Positions 37,495 to 46,872 of a stretch of DNA of 64,000 nucleotides are shown one piece after another. The DNA comes from an uncultured Prevotella sp. GTDB taxonomy: Bacteria; Bacteroidota; Bacteroidia; Bacteroidales; Bacteroidaceae. The notes below the pieces were generated by a model, which did no database searches, was not told the origin of the DNA, and saw only the letters and a list, made by a program, of their open reading frames with translations. How positions within the stretch are numbered: position 1 is the stretch's first letter; each line of letters begins with the position of its first letter. The translations under genes were made by a program, and so were the position numbers. The stretch covers positions 27,392-91,391 of the forward strand of contig CAMVAI010000002.1 of assembly GCA_947165435.1 (NCBI GenBank). Reading direction: 5' to 3'.

Positions 37495-40035
37495 TCACGG
37501 CATCGTGTACGTGATGCGCACGAAGCCGTTGCCGTCGTGGCCCGTCTCGGTGCCGCCGCCGGGCGCGGGCATCGAGGCATTGCCGGCAATGGTAGTGCCA
37601 CTGCCATCGGTGCCTACCCAGCTGTTGCCACCGCAGCCGCCGGTGTTCTGGTTTTCCGCATTGGTGAACGACTGCCGGGCATTGCCGCCTATGTAGCCTC
37701 CTCCGCCACCGGCCGCTCCCTCGGCCGAGCTACTTTGTTTATATGGCTGGTCGGCTCCGTCGGCGCCTTTAGACTTCGAGCCGGTGCAGTACCAATTCGT
37801 GTAATAGCTTGCGCCAGCATTGGCAGTACCGAAGCCTCCGCTGGTGCCGCCGCCGTAGCCGCCGTTGTTATTCGCATGGCCGGCACCGCCGCCACCGCCC
37901 GCCACAACTATCAGTCCAGCCTTCGGGGTGGCCGTCGAGCCCGTCCAGAGGTCGTTGGTTGCCGTGATTTCACCCACGGGTTGGGTGGCCACATGGGTGG
38001 CACCGCCACCGCCGGGCATGTTCACATACTCATTGTGATAGGTCAGGCCTGCTGTGCCGCCGCCGTTCCATCCGCCGGCAACCCTGGTGGTCAGCTTTTT
38101 GTTGTTACTGACACCCTCACCACCCACATATATGTATATGGTGGAGCCCTCGGTGATTTCCACTGTCCGCGTTGCATAGCCTCCCATGCCCCCGAAGGTG
38201 CTGTAGGCTGAGCCCGCTGTAGAGGCCTTATCGCCCCCGCTGGCTCCCCAGCACTCTATGGTGTAGCGGGTGGTGTAGGGGGCGGTCATCGTCTGCACGG
38301 CACCGGTATAGGCGAAGGTACGGGTGATGGACGACGGCACGAGCACCAGGCGGTAGGCGGCCACCGTGGGCGTGCTGGTGGTGTTGTCGGCGGCGTCATC
38401 GGCGTAGGAGCCGCCGATGGCCTTGACGGTGCCACCGTCGTTGACCCACTCCGCGGCGTTGCCCCACATGTCGTAGAGGCCGTTGGCGTTGGGTGCCAGC
38501 TGTGATACGGGGTGCAGCTGTCCGCCGCTGTTGCCCGAGAGCCACGCGTCGGTGGCGTCACTCGACAGGGTGCCGGCGGCTGCCAGCCACTGCTCCTTGG
38601 TGGGCAGGGCCAGCTGCCATCCCTCGGGTATGCCGCTGAGCGTGCCGCTCGTCGCCGTCAGGGTGGTATTCGTTATCACGCTGTTGCCGAGCAGCATGGG
38701 GATATTGCTATTGCCATAGGAAGAGCCGGTGGCGGCATCCCATACGGACGACGTGAGCTCCGTCTCGGCGATGTAGAACTCGCCAAGAGCTTCGGTGGCC
38801 GGTATGTAGCGCATGTGGAAGCGCGAGGCCGCGCTGCTGCCGTTATAGACCACGAGGCCCATCGGCACATCGGCATAGTCGGTGCCTTCGTTCCAGTCGG
38901 TCACCGTCCACGGTTCCAGATCGACCGTCTTGTTGTAGTAGGCCAGCGTGATATCGATGGTCAGCGAGTGGTTCTTGCCAGCCTCAAGCGTGGCGTCTGC
39001 CGAGAGTCGGTAGGTGATGATGCCGTGGTTGGTGACGAGCTCCAGCAGGTGGCTGCCCTGCGTAATGGTCTGCGGCGGCAGGATGGCCGAGGCGGTCACC
39101 TGGACGGCTGTGGCGGAGGCGGCGCGGTACATCGTGACGGGGTCCTGATGCGACGCGGGGTTGCTCGTGGCACCGAGGGTCAAGCCTGTGTAGTCGCCTG
39201 GAAAAATGGCTCCGCTCGCGTCTGTTATGTAGCCATACAGTGCTGTATTGAATGTCACGGTGCGGTTGCCGCCCACGATGCGTATCTGCTGGACGAGTGG
39301 GCGGTCGTCGCTTTCCTTCGACGTGACGGTGACGGTGAGCTTCGACAGCTTGTGCTGGAAGGTGACATCGCGCTTCACCTCGGTGTCCTTCGACTTGTCG
39401 CGCGTGATATTTTCGAGCATGCAGAACATCAGGTCTGAGCGCTTGTAGCCGTCGGTGGACGACTGGTCGTTCTCCACGCTGAATCTCGTCGTGTTCTCGG
39501 TCACGATCTTGTCGCCGTCGGCAGCGTCCTCCACCATGTCGTCGTCCTTGTCGAAGCAGGGGTAGAAGGCCGCCACCTTGACGTTCGTGGCGGTCTCGAT
39601 GTAGTACGGCTGACGGCTGCCGTCGGTCACGCTGCACGTGCGCTTCGTGGTGCTGCCCGAGGCCAGGGCCCCAGTGCGGTAGGTGGCGTGGGTGTCCCAT
39701 GTCTTGTCGCCCACGCGCACACCATAGGGGAAGTAGGCGTAGAAGAGCTCGCCCTCGTCGAGGCAGGTGTTCTGTATGTCGGTCTTGTGGCCGTCGGCGT
39801 CGGTGGCATCGTTGCCGCGACCGTCGGCCAGCGTGCCGGCGCGCGTGACGGCGTAGGCGCCATCGACCGTGGCGTTGAGCCGCAGGGCCGCCTCGCCGGG
39901 CTGCGGTCCGTAGCCTGCGTCGGCTGTGCTGCGAGCCGTGTCGTCGAATGCCGGCTCAGAGCATGCTGTCGCGGCCGTCACGAGTGCCGCTCCCAGCAGT
40001 TGGTATATCGTCTGTCGTCTCATCATATCGTTCAC
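37495..40035 (-). CDS. Fimbrillin-like lipoprotein + degenerate FGE-like + glycine-rich domain (array gene 13)
   Basis: TACSEP; VTFQHKLSKLTVTV; FYIAETELTSSVWDAATG...NGLYDMWGNAAEWV; FAYTGAVQTMTAPYTTRYTIECWGASGG...GNGFVRITYTMP. Confidence 0.8.
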   Translation of the reverse strand: MNDMMRRQTIYQLLGAALVTAATACSEPAFDDTARSTADAGYGPQPGEAALRLNATVDGAYAVTRAGTLADGRGNDATDADGHKTDIQNTCLDEGELFYAYFPYGVRVGDKTWDTHATYRTGALASGSTTKRTCSVTDGSRQPYYIETATNVKVAAFYPCFDKDDDMVEDAADGDKIVTENTTRFSVENDQSSTDGYKRSDLMFCMLENITRDKSKDTEVKRDVTFQHKLSKLTVTVTSKESDDRPLVQQIRIVGGNRTVTFNTALYGYITDASGAIFPGDYTGLTLGATSNPASHQDPVTMYRAASATAVQVTASAILPPQTITQGSHLLELVTNHGIITYRLSADATLEAGKNHSLTIDITLAYYNKTVDLEPWTVTDWNEGTDYADVPMGLVVYNGSSAASRFHMRYIPATEALGEFYIAETELTSSVWDAATGSSYGNSNIPMLLGNSVITNTTLTATSGTLSGIPEGWQLALPTKEQWLAAAGTLSSDATDAWLSGNSGGQLHPVSQLAPNANGLYDMWGNAAEWVNDGGTVKAIGGSYADDAADNTTSTPTVAAYRLVLVPSSITRTFAYTGAVQTMTAPYTTRYTIECWGASGGDKASTAGSAYSTFGGMGGYATRTVEITEGSTIYIYVGGEGVSNNKKLTTRVAGGWNGGGTAGLTYHNEYVNMPGGGGATHVATQPVGEITATNDLWTGSTATPKAGLIVVAGGGGGAGHANNNGGYGGGTSGGFGTANAGASYYTNWYCTGSKSKGADGADQPYKQSSSAEGAAGGGGGYIGGNARQSFTNAENQNTGGCGGNSWVGTDGSGTTIAGNASMPAPGGGTETGHDGNGFVRITYTMP

Positions 40036-40056
40036 ATTAATATATTTATAGTCATG

Positions 40057-42840
40057 TCAGAAGGCCAGCACGGGGCGGACGTAGCGGCCGTTTTGCTTTT
40101 CACCCCAGTCAATATCTATTGTAGAGTCACTTGTCGTCTGCAGATACCAATAATAGGCTGCTGTAACTTCCGTGCTCGTCATATACTGTACAGTGGAGGC
40201 GGGAGCAGGCAGAGGGTCAAAGCTGGTGCCGCCCATCCAGCCATTGATGGTGGAGACGGCAGCGTTAAGCCTTTTTGAGTCATCAGCTGCTCTTATATGT
40301 AATGTTCCACTACTTGGTAGCGCACCATATGGCCCTACCAGTCCACTTTGATACTGAAAAAGATTATCGCTGAGATCTAAACCGGCGTTGACAAAGAGCG
40401 AGAACAGCTGTCCGAAGCTGGGCAGGTACCACCCGCTGCTGACTGCCGGAGCCTTCACCACATTATTGTAATAATAGGAGGCTGCCCAGAATGCCGGCAG
40501 GTCGGCCATCGTATAGGTGGCTGACGACTCGGCATTGGCGCGGGCCGTCGCGCTATGCGTCAACCCATCCATATCTTTAAACGCGTCGCCGTCCACCGCA
40601 CTGTAATCGCAATTATCGTTGAGCTTGTCGGTCACCTGCGTCGTCTTGGTGGCGTCGGTTGCTCCCCATGCGAACTTCTCGGGGTTGCCGTCGGTGTAGG
40701 TGCCGGCGAACTTCAGCGCCACGACGTAGCCGTGGGTGTAGCCCATCCTGCGGTCGTTGTCGCTGGGCTCGGTGGAGAATACGACGCCGATGGCATCGGC
40801 GGCGTTCTTCGTCTTGCCGCTGGTGTTGGCGGTCAGCGTGCCCCACGAGCCGTCGGAGAAGTAGAGGTGGCCCACCTGAGGCTCGATGTCGGTAGTCTCG
40901 CGCACCAGGGCCAGGCGGAAGCCGACGTGCTCGTGGCCGTCTGCACCATTGCTCCATCCGTCCACACGGGTTTTACACTCATTCCATGTAGCCGGATTTG
41001 CATAGCTGCCGTTGCAGCGCATACACGTGAAGCTGCTGCCCGAGACTCTATATACATAGTCTTTGCCTACGTTCTTGGTGCCTCCAGCTGTCCAGCCGGA
41101 ATAGCTGTCGAAGTCGTCGAGTACAAATTCCTGCAGCATGCCCGACATGTCGTAGATGCCCAGTTCGTTGGGGGCTTTCTGCTTGACGAGGAAATTAGCA
41201 TCCGAGCAAGATATGCTGCTGTTAGTCTGTATCACCTCCGTCGCGGTGTTGCTACCCGCATACCTGTAGCCCTGCGAGGCAGCACCACCGCGCTGCGCAT
41301 ATTTCCACTGCATCTCGGAAGGCAGGGTGAATTTCCATCCGGCGGGGCGCTGGCTGACCGTCAGGTCGTTGAGCTTCTTGATGAAGCAGTCGGCGGCAGT
41401 GCCTGTCCGGTCGCTGCCTATAATCTTGTTGCGTTCGACACGCGCCACCGGCGCATTGTCCGCACTACTCCTCTGACCTGTAGGCTTCGAGCCCATCACG
41501 GCATTCCACAGGGCGTTGGTGGTTTGTGTCTCGGCGATATAGTAGTCGCTGAGCGACCCTGCTACTGTATATGTCTTATTCAAATAAGCGCTTGGCCCCG
41601 CTACGCCATACAAGTCCATCGTGAAGTCGCCGCCGGGCACGGGCATCATCCTGAAGGTGACGCCACCCACGGTATAGACGCCGGTGCCGGTGAGCTCGGT
41701 CGAGGGGGCGGTGCCTTCCTGCCAGTCGGTGACGGTGACGCTCTCGAGCACCAGGCGGGTGTCCTTCAGCGTCAGCGTGTAGGTGTATTGGTTGCCCATC
41801 TTTACCTGCTGTGCCGTCTGCGGCACGTAGGCATAGTAGTCGTCAGTGATGTTGGCGGAATTGTCGGGGTTGCGGTAGCTCTTGGACACCTTGACGGTGA
41901 ACAGCGGCGCATTAGCCACATACGTGCAGGGCATCACCACGGCACTGAACACCTTCGGCGCTGCCTTGGTGGGCGTTCCAGTGACGCCCGTCGCGTCGTC
42001 GCGCATGGTTATGAGTCCGAAGTTGTCGCCGGTGCCGCTGGCGTTGTCAGCCAGTGCGGTGGTGGTTCCCGTCTGATACCATGTGCCATAGTTTTCGTCG
42101 AACAGCAGTCGGTTGGCACCGAACTTGGCGCGAATGGGCACTAACCGCTGTCCGGCCGACGATGCTGACGGCGAGCCCACCCAGGCCTGGGTCACCGACG
42201 TGACCAAGCCGGTGCTGTTGGGGTCGGTATCCTCGTCGTACTGCACCTTGATGACCAGGCGTGCGCACTGGTGGTAGAGCGGGATGCGCTGCACCTCGTC
42301 GGTAAAGCTGATCGACTTCTTGGGGGCGCCATACATCAGCTCGCGCACGTAGTTGGGGTCGGCATTCTGGTCGGCATCCAGCTGGAACGGCTGGTCTATC
42401 GGGTCGGTCTTCATCGCGTCGGCGGCGGTGCCGCGGGTGCCGTAGCTCCATACGCGTATGTCGCTGACGGTCTCGGCGGCCGACACCCAGAAGAAGTAGT
42501 TGTCCGTGCCGGGCACTAACTTGCCCTGGTCCGCATCATAGTTGAACACCTTGGTCTCGTAGGTCGAGGTGCCGCGGTTGGCCGAGTTGATGTTGCTCTT
42601 CAGCTTGATGGCCACCTGCTCCTCGCCCACCCACTGGTAGGGTGTGTTGTGGGTGGTGCCGGAGTATGTGTCGGTAGTATATCCGCGGGTGGCGGTCTCG
42701 TTGCCCACGCCCACGCTGAAGCGGATGATGCCGGCGGCGGGCTGTCCGGGTTCCGTCGGTGCCTCGCTCTCGCTGCACGCCGCCAGTGTCAGGGTCGTCA
42801 GTGCGGCAGCAATGTATGTCTTCAGAAGGTTGTATGTCAT
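40057..42840 (-). CDS. Fimbrillin-like lipoprotein + FGE-like + DUF1566-like (array gene 14)
   Basis: TLAACSES; FRMMPVPGGDF...YYIAETQTTNALWNAVMGS...LGIYDMSGMLQEFV; GHLYFSDGSWG...GWYLPSFGQLF...YVRPVLAF. Confidence 0.8.
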   Translation of the reverse strand: MTYNLLKTYIAAALTTLTLAACSESEAPTEPGQPAAGIIRFSVGVGNETATRGYTTDTYSGTTHNTPYQWVGEEQVAIKLKSNINSANRGTSTYETKVFNYDADQGKLVPGTDNYFFWVSAAETVSDIRVWSYGTRGTAADAMKTDPIDQPFQLDADQNADPNYVRELMYGAPKKSISFTDEVQRIPLYHQCARLVIKVQYDEDTDPNSTGLVTSVTQAWVGSPSASSAGQRLVPIRAKFGANRLLFDENYGTWYQTGTTTALADNASGTGDNFGLITMRDDATGVTGTPTKAAPKVFSAVVMPCTYVANAPLFTVKVSKSYRNPDNSANITDDYYAYVPQTAQQVKMGNQYTYTLTLKDTRLVLESVTVTDWQEGTAPSTELTGTGVYTVGGVTFRMMPVPGGDFTMDLYGVAGPSAYLNKTYTVAGSLSDYYIAETQTTNALWNAVMGSKPTGQRSSADNAPVARVERNKIIGSDRTGTAADCFIKKLNDLTVSQRPAGWKFTLPSEMQWKYAQRGGAASQGYRYAGSNTATEVIQTNSSISCSDANFLVKQKAPNELGIYDMSGMLQEFVLDDFDSYSGWTAGGTKNVGKDYVYRVSGSSFTCMRCNGSYANPATWNECKTRVDGWSNGADGHEHVGFRLALVRETTDIEPQVGHLYFSDGSWGTLTANTSGKTKNAADAIGVVFSTEPSDNDRRMGYTHGYVVALKFAGTYTDGNPEKFAWGATDATKTTQVTDKLNDNCDYSAVDGDAFKDMDGLTHSATARANAESSATYTMADLPAFWAASYYYNNVVKAPAVSSGWYLPSFGQLFSLFVNAGLDLSDNLFQYQSGLVGPYGALPSSGTLHIRAADDSKRLNAAVSTINGWMGGTSFDPLPAPASTVQYMTSTEVTAAYYWYLQTTSDSTIDIDWGEKQNGRYVRPVLAF

Positions 42841-42871
42841 ATCGTATCAATTATAAGAGTAACGTTCGTGC

Positions 42872-44365
42872 TTACTGTATGATGAGGTTGCCCGTGCGGT
42901 CGTTGTTGGTGTACTCGACCACGGTGACCTGTATGTCGATGGGTGTGGGCTTCAGCGTGATGTAGAACACGTAGCGACACCCGGGCTTGAAGCGTATCTT
43001 GGCGCGGAACTGGTAGGTAAGCGTGCCATCGCCGGCGGCGTCGGCCGGCAGCACGATGTTCAGCACGGCGACATCCTGGGCGCCCTGGGGCAGTCCGGTG
43101 GTTTCGTCGATGACGTAGTTGCCGGCTGCATCGACCGTAGCCTGCGTCAGGTCGGCCACGTACTGCGGCACGACGATGGCCTCGGCCTTGGCATAGGCCG
43201 TCTTGACTTCGCTGACGCCAGTCTCGGCGTTAGGCACGCTGACGCTCTCGCCCGACTTGTTGTACTGCATGAGGCACTCGATGTTGGCCGGGGCAATCTT
43301 CGGCACCTGATGGGTGCCGTCTTCGTCAGTTACCTCGTCATATCCGGCATCGTAGGGCTCCACGGCCTCGATGTCGAAGTAGTCGGTCGATGCGGCGTCG
43401 CCGCTCCGTCCGTTGGGTTCCTGTCTGTTGCTGCCTACCTGCTTGCGGAGCGTCAGCCTGGCGGTGCGCAGCGTGTTGACCACGCTGACGCGTGCGCGGT
43501 GCGTGCTGTTACGCACGATGTTGTCGGCGGTCAGTCCGTCGCCCAGTATGAGGTAGGCCTCGATTTTCGACATGAGGTGGCTCATGATGACAGGCTGCGC
43601 GGCCACCTGCGGCTCGCGATCGTAGCCGCGCCCGTAGAGCAGGTCGCTGGCGAAGTAGTTGTCCGACGTTCCGTCGACCCCCGCGGCGAAGGCTCCGGTG
43701 TCGGTGTACTTGTCGTTGCCGAGCGACTGGTCGTCTTTGACGGTGTGCTCGGCCAGCGGCCGGTCGCCGCGGCTGATTACCTCGCCCGACGCCGGGTCTG
43801 TCACTACCACCTGGGCGGCGGTCAGCTTTTCCCATGTGGTGGCGGCATCAAGGCTGTTGTCGCGGGCCTGACCGGCGGTGAATGTCTTGTCGTGGAAATT
43901 GCCGCAGAGGGCGTAGAGGTCGATGGGATAGCCCGACGGCGTATAGTACTGCGTGGTGGGAGAGCCTGTCCACGAGCCTGCGCCGTTGCTCTGGAGCGCC
44001 CATGCAGCTATGTACTCGCGGCAGTCGGGCGAGCCCGCCACGTTGTCGGTGGCCTCGGCAAGCGTCAGCCCGAGGGGCTTGAGGTGCTCGTCGGCCCAGA
44101 AATAGACGGTACGCCCAGCGGTGACATGCGTCTCGTCCTGCGACGTGAAGGTACGCGTGGTGCCACCCCATCCGCTCGTCTCGCGGCCGTCGTCGCCCAT
44201 GACACAGCGGACGCTGAGGGGTATGGTGTCGCCGCGCACGGCGGATGTCGGTATGACTGGGCCGTCGCCGTTCACGGCGGTCATGTCGTCGCCGGCGCTG
44301 CATGCTGTCAGCAGCACTGCCGCTGCGGCGGCCAGGGTGTATCGTGTTGTCGTATTCATATCCAT
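42872..44365 (-). CDS. Fimbrillin-like lipoprotein without appended adhesin module (array gene 15)
   Basis: LLTACSAG; SDLLYGRGYDREPQVAAQPVIMSHLMSKIEAYL; ends in fimbrillin C-domain FKPGCRYVFYITLKPTPIDIQVTVVEYTN. Confidence 0.75.
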   Translation of the reverse strand: MDMNTTTRYTLAAAAAVLLTACSAGDDMTAVNGDGPVIPTSAVRGDTIPLSVRCVMGDDGRETSGWGGTTRTFTSQDETHVTAGRTVYFWADEHLKPLGLTLAEATDNVAGSPDCREYIAAWALQSNGAGSWTGSPTTQYYTPSGYPIDLYALCGNFHDKTFTAGQARDNSLDAATTWEKLTAAQVVVTDPASGEVISRGDRPLAEHTVKDDQSLGNDKYTDTGAFAAGVDGTSDNYFASDLLYGRGYDREPQVAAQPVIMSHLMSKIEAYLILGDGLTADNIVRNSTHRARVSVVNTLRTARLTLRKQVGSNRQEPNGRSGDAASTDYFDIEAVEPYDAGYDEVTDEDGTHQVPKIAPANIECLMQYNKSGESVSVPNAETGVSEVKTAYAKAEAIVVPQYVADLTQATVDAAGNYVIDETTGLPQGAQDVAVLNIVLPADAAGDGTLTYQFRAKIRFKPGCRYVFYITLKPTPIDIQVTVVEYTNNDRTGNLIIQ

Positions 44366-44413
44366 GTCTTGCTCCTTGTTATATTGCTTAAAAGACTATC
44401 ACCTATTATGTCG

Positions 44414-46813
44414 TCAGAAGGCTATCACAGGCCTTACCTGGTAGTAGCATCGCTTGTTGTCGAAGCTGCCCGAGCCGGGGCGACTGGTGTTCTTCAGAAT
44501 GTTGTCGTAGCTGCCGGCGTTGCCGTTGAAGTAGATGGCCCAGGCACACTTGCCCCACACCTCGCTGCTGGTCCAGAAGCGGGCGCACCAGCTATCGACG
44601 GGGCCGCAGCGCAACCGGTCGTAGTGGGTGCCCTCGCTGAGCCCGTTGCTCTGCATCACCTGGTTGATCTTGGCGATGCAGTTGCTGGCATCGCCGGCCA
44701 CCTGCCAGCGGTAGAAGCTGAAGCCCGTGGGTGTCTCACTGGCCCAGCCGCTCTGCGTGGCCTGCTCCATCGACGAGCGCAGGCGTACGCCCGTCGATTC
44801 CATGATGGCCATCCACTGGCCCACGCTGGGCAGATACCACTCGCTGGCCCATTCCCGCTCCTCGGTCTTGGGTGTCACGCCATCGCTTTCATATAGTGGC
44901 ATTCCGGTGTCAGGGTCGGTCAACTGTACGGTCTTCTTCAGCGGTACGGCCTTCGGGTAGTTCTTATAGTTCTCTGCGGCCATGATGGCTATCAGGTGCG
45001 ACTTGTTGCCATCGCCGACGGTCTGTTTCGCCGTGCGGCAGTAGGTCAGCCCGTCGAGGTCGTTTCGCAGCATGTTAGCCATTGCGGGGCCGTCGTACGT
45101 GCCTCCGGTACGGGTGTCGTAGGCGGTATTGCCGGTTTTAAACGTACCAGTGTTGTGTCCTGTAACTACGGTCGATATGACGTTGCTGCCGGAGGCATAC
45201 TCATACGAGTCGGCCCACGCCATCTCCGTGTTGGCGGGCCACTTGGCGTCGTACGTGCCGGTCGTTGTGGCGTCGCGCAGGGCCATGGCATAGCCGTTCT
45301 TGTAGCCCAGTGTCTGGTCGGCAGCGGTGGTGCCCACGCGGAATACGTAGCCGATGGCCTGGTCGGCGGTTTTCACCTGTCCGCTGGTGTTGTCGGTCAG
45401 CGAGCCCCACGAGCCGTCGTTGAACAGCAGCACGCCGGCCTGCAGCGGTGCCTTGAGCTTGGCATCCACGTTGGGGTTGCTGAAGTTGCCGGCCTCGCTC
45501 CACGGCAGCACGTAGGGTGTGCTGACGGTGAGCTGCTGGGGGGTGACGGTGATGTCGAAGATGTATTGCTTGCCGCTCTCGAAGGTGAACTCCTTCGATG
45601 GGCTCCACGAGTAGTTGGCCGTCGGGGGATTGAGCGTGCTCCAGTTATCGTCGGTGGGTGTGTCGGTGGTCTGTGCCGTGGCCTTGGCGTAGAGGGTGAT
45701 GTCGGTGAAGTGGTAGGCCTTCGACACCACCTGCGGCACGATGAGCGCCGAGCAGCAGTAGTAGGTCTTGGCGGGCGTGCCGTCGGTGACGCTGCCCTGC
45801 ACGGTGGGCGTGGCGCCCTGGGCCTCGATGCCGAGGTGCGACGTCATGGTGACGGCATGCTGGCCGGCCGTGCCCTCGGTGGTGAAGGCTCCCGTCTTGA
45901 TGTTCAGCTGTCCGGTAATGTAGGGCACGTTGATGTTGACCACGGCGTTCTGCAGCTTCTCCTGCTGCATGCCCACGGCGGTGAGGCGGAAGACGATCTT
46001 GGCCGTCTTGTGGTGCATGGTGAGTGCCACGTCGGGCTGCATGTCGGTGGTGTTGCGGCGGATGAAGGCCCCCTGCGGGCCGATGAGCGTAGCGCTGTGG
46101 CGCAGGCGCACGAACTGCTGGGCCGATACGTTTTCAGTGTTCTTGCCCCAGAGGATGTCGCTGTCGATGTAGTCGTTCTCGGCGGTCTGGTCGGTCTTCA
46201 GCGTGTACTTGATGACCTGACTCTCGATATTCTCGAAATCGGTAGCTGCGCCAAGCTGGGCGTCACTCTTCATCACGTCCTGCGACACGTAGGGCACGTA
46301 GGCATAGACATCCACCAGCTCGGCCTTGGCCTCGGGATAGAAGAGCTGGTTGGTTCCGTAGCCCGTGGTGTTGAGGTGGGTCCAGGCGGGATAGGCGGTG
46401 GCATCGAAGGCCTCGGCGCCGTTGGTGGCGTCGGTCGAAACGTTGAACTTCTCCCACGACGGGTCGGTAACTTGGTTGCCATCCTTGGCCAGGGTGAAAA
46501 GGCCCACGCGCGAGTTGTTGCGCTCGTGCAGCAGTCCGACGTTCTGCCATCCGTGCGTCAGCGTGCCGCCGGCGGGGGTGTAGCTGTTGCCGCGTGTGGC
46601 ACCGCCCACTATCACATACTCGCTGCCGTTGGTGGCAGCGGCAGACGGGTTGCCGCCGAGGGCTACCGACAGGAGCCAGGGGCCGGCGTCGCTGTCGATG
46701 ACCTGCTGGTAGGCCTGCTGCCGGTCCAGCTCGTCGGCGGCACAGGCCATCAGTTGCAACAGGGTTGCAACATACATGACCGCTTTTGTTATCGTCGTTC
46801 GTTTCACTGTCAT
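44414..46813 (-). CDS. Fimbrillin-like lipoprotein + DUF1566-like (array gene 16)
   Basis: LLQLMACAAD; LTMHHKTAKIVFRL; GVLLFNDGSWG...EWYLPSVGQWM...FWTSSEVWG...QVRPVIAF. Confidence 0.8.
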   Translation of the reverse strand: MTVKRTTITKAVMYVATLLQLMACAADELDRQQAYQQVIDSDAGPWLLSVALGGNPSAAATNGSEYVIVGGATRGNSYTPAGGTLTHGWQNVGLLHERNNSRVGLFTLAKDGNQVTDPSWEKFNVSTDATNGAEAFDATAYPAWTHLNTTGYGTNQLFYPEAKAELVDVYAYVPYVSQDVMKSDAQLGAATDFENIESQVIKYTLKTDQTAENDYIDSDILWGKNTENVSAQQFVRLRHSATLIGPQGAFIRRNTTDMQPDVALTMHHKTAKIVFRLTAVGMQQEKLQNAVVNINVPYITGQLNIKTGAFTTEGTAGQHAVTMTSHLGIEAQGATPTVQGSVTDGTPAKTYYCCSALIVPQVVSKAYHFTDITLYAKATAQTTDTPTDDNWSTLNPPTANYSWSPSKEFTFESGKQYIFDITVTPQQLTVSTPYVLPWSEAGNFSNPNVDAKLKAPLQAGVLLFNDGSWGSLTDNTSGQVKTADQAIGYVFRVGTTAADQTLGYKNGYAMALRDATTTGTYDAKWPANTEMAWADSYEYASGSNVISTVVTGHNTGTFKTGNTAYDTRTGGTYDGPAMANMLRNDLDGLTYCRTAKQTVGDGNKSHLIAIMAAENYKNYPKAVPLKKTVQLTDPDTGMPLYESDGVTPKTEEREWASEWYLPSVGQWMAIMESTGVRLRSSMEQATQSGWASETPTGFSFYRWQVAGDASNCIAKINQVMQSNGLSEGTHYDRLRCGPVDSWCARFWTSSEVWGKCAWAIYFNGNAGSYDNILKNTSRPGSGSFDNKRCYYQVRPVIAF

Positions 46814-46872
46814 ATCGCCGATACTTTAATATTTTTTTTATTTACGTTTATACCTTATTATATATATGCGCA

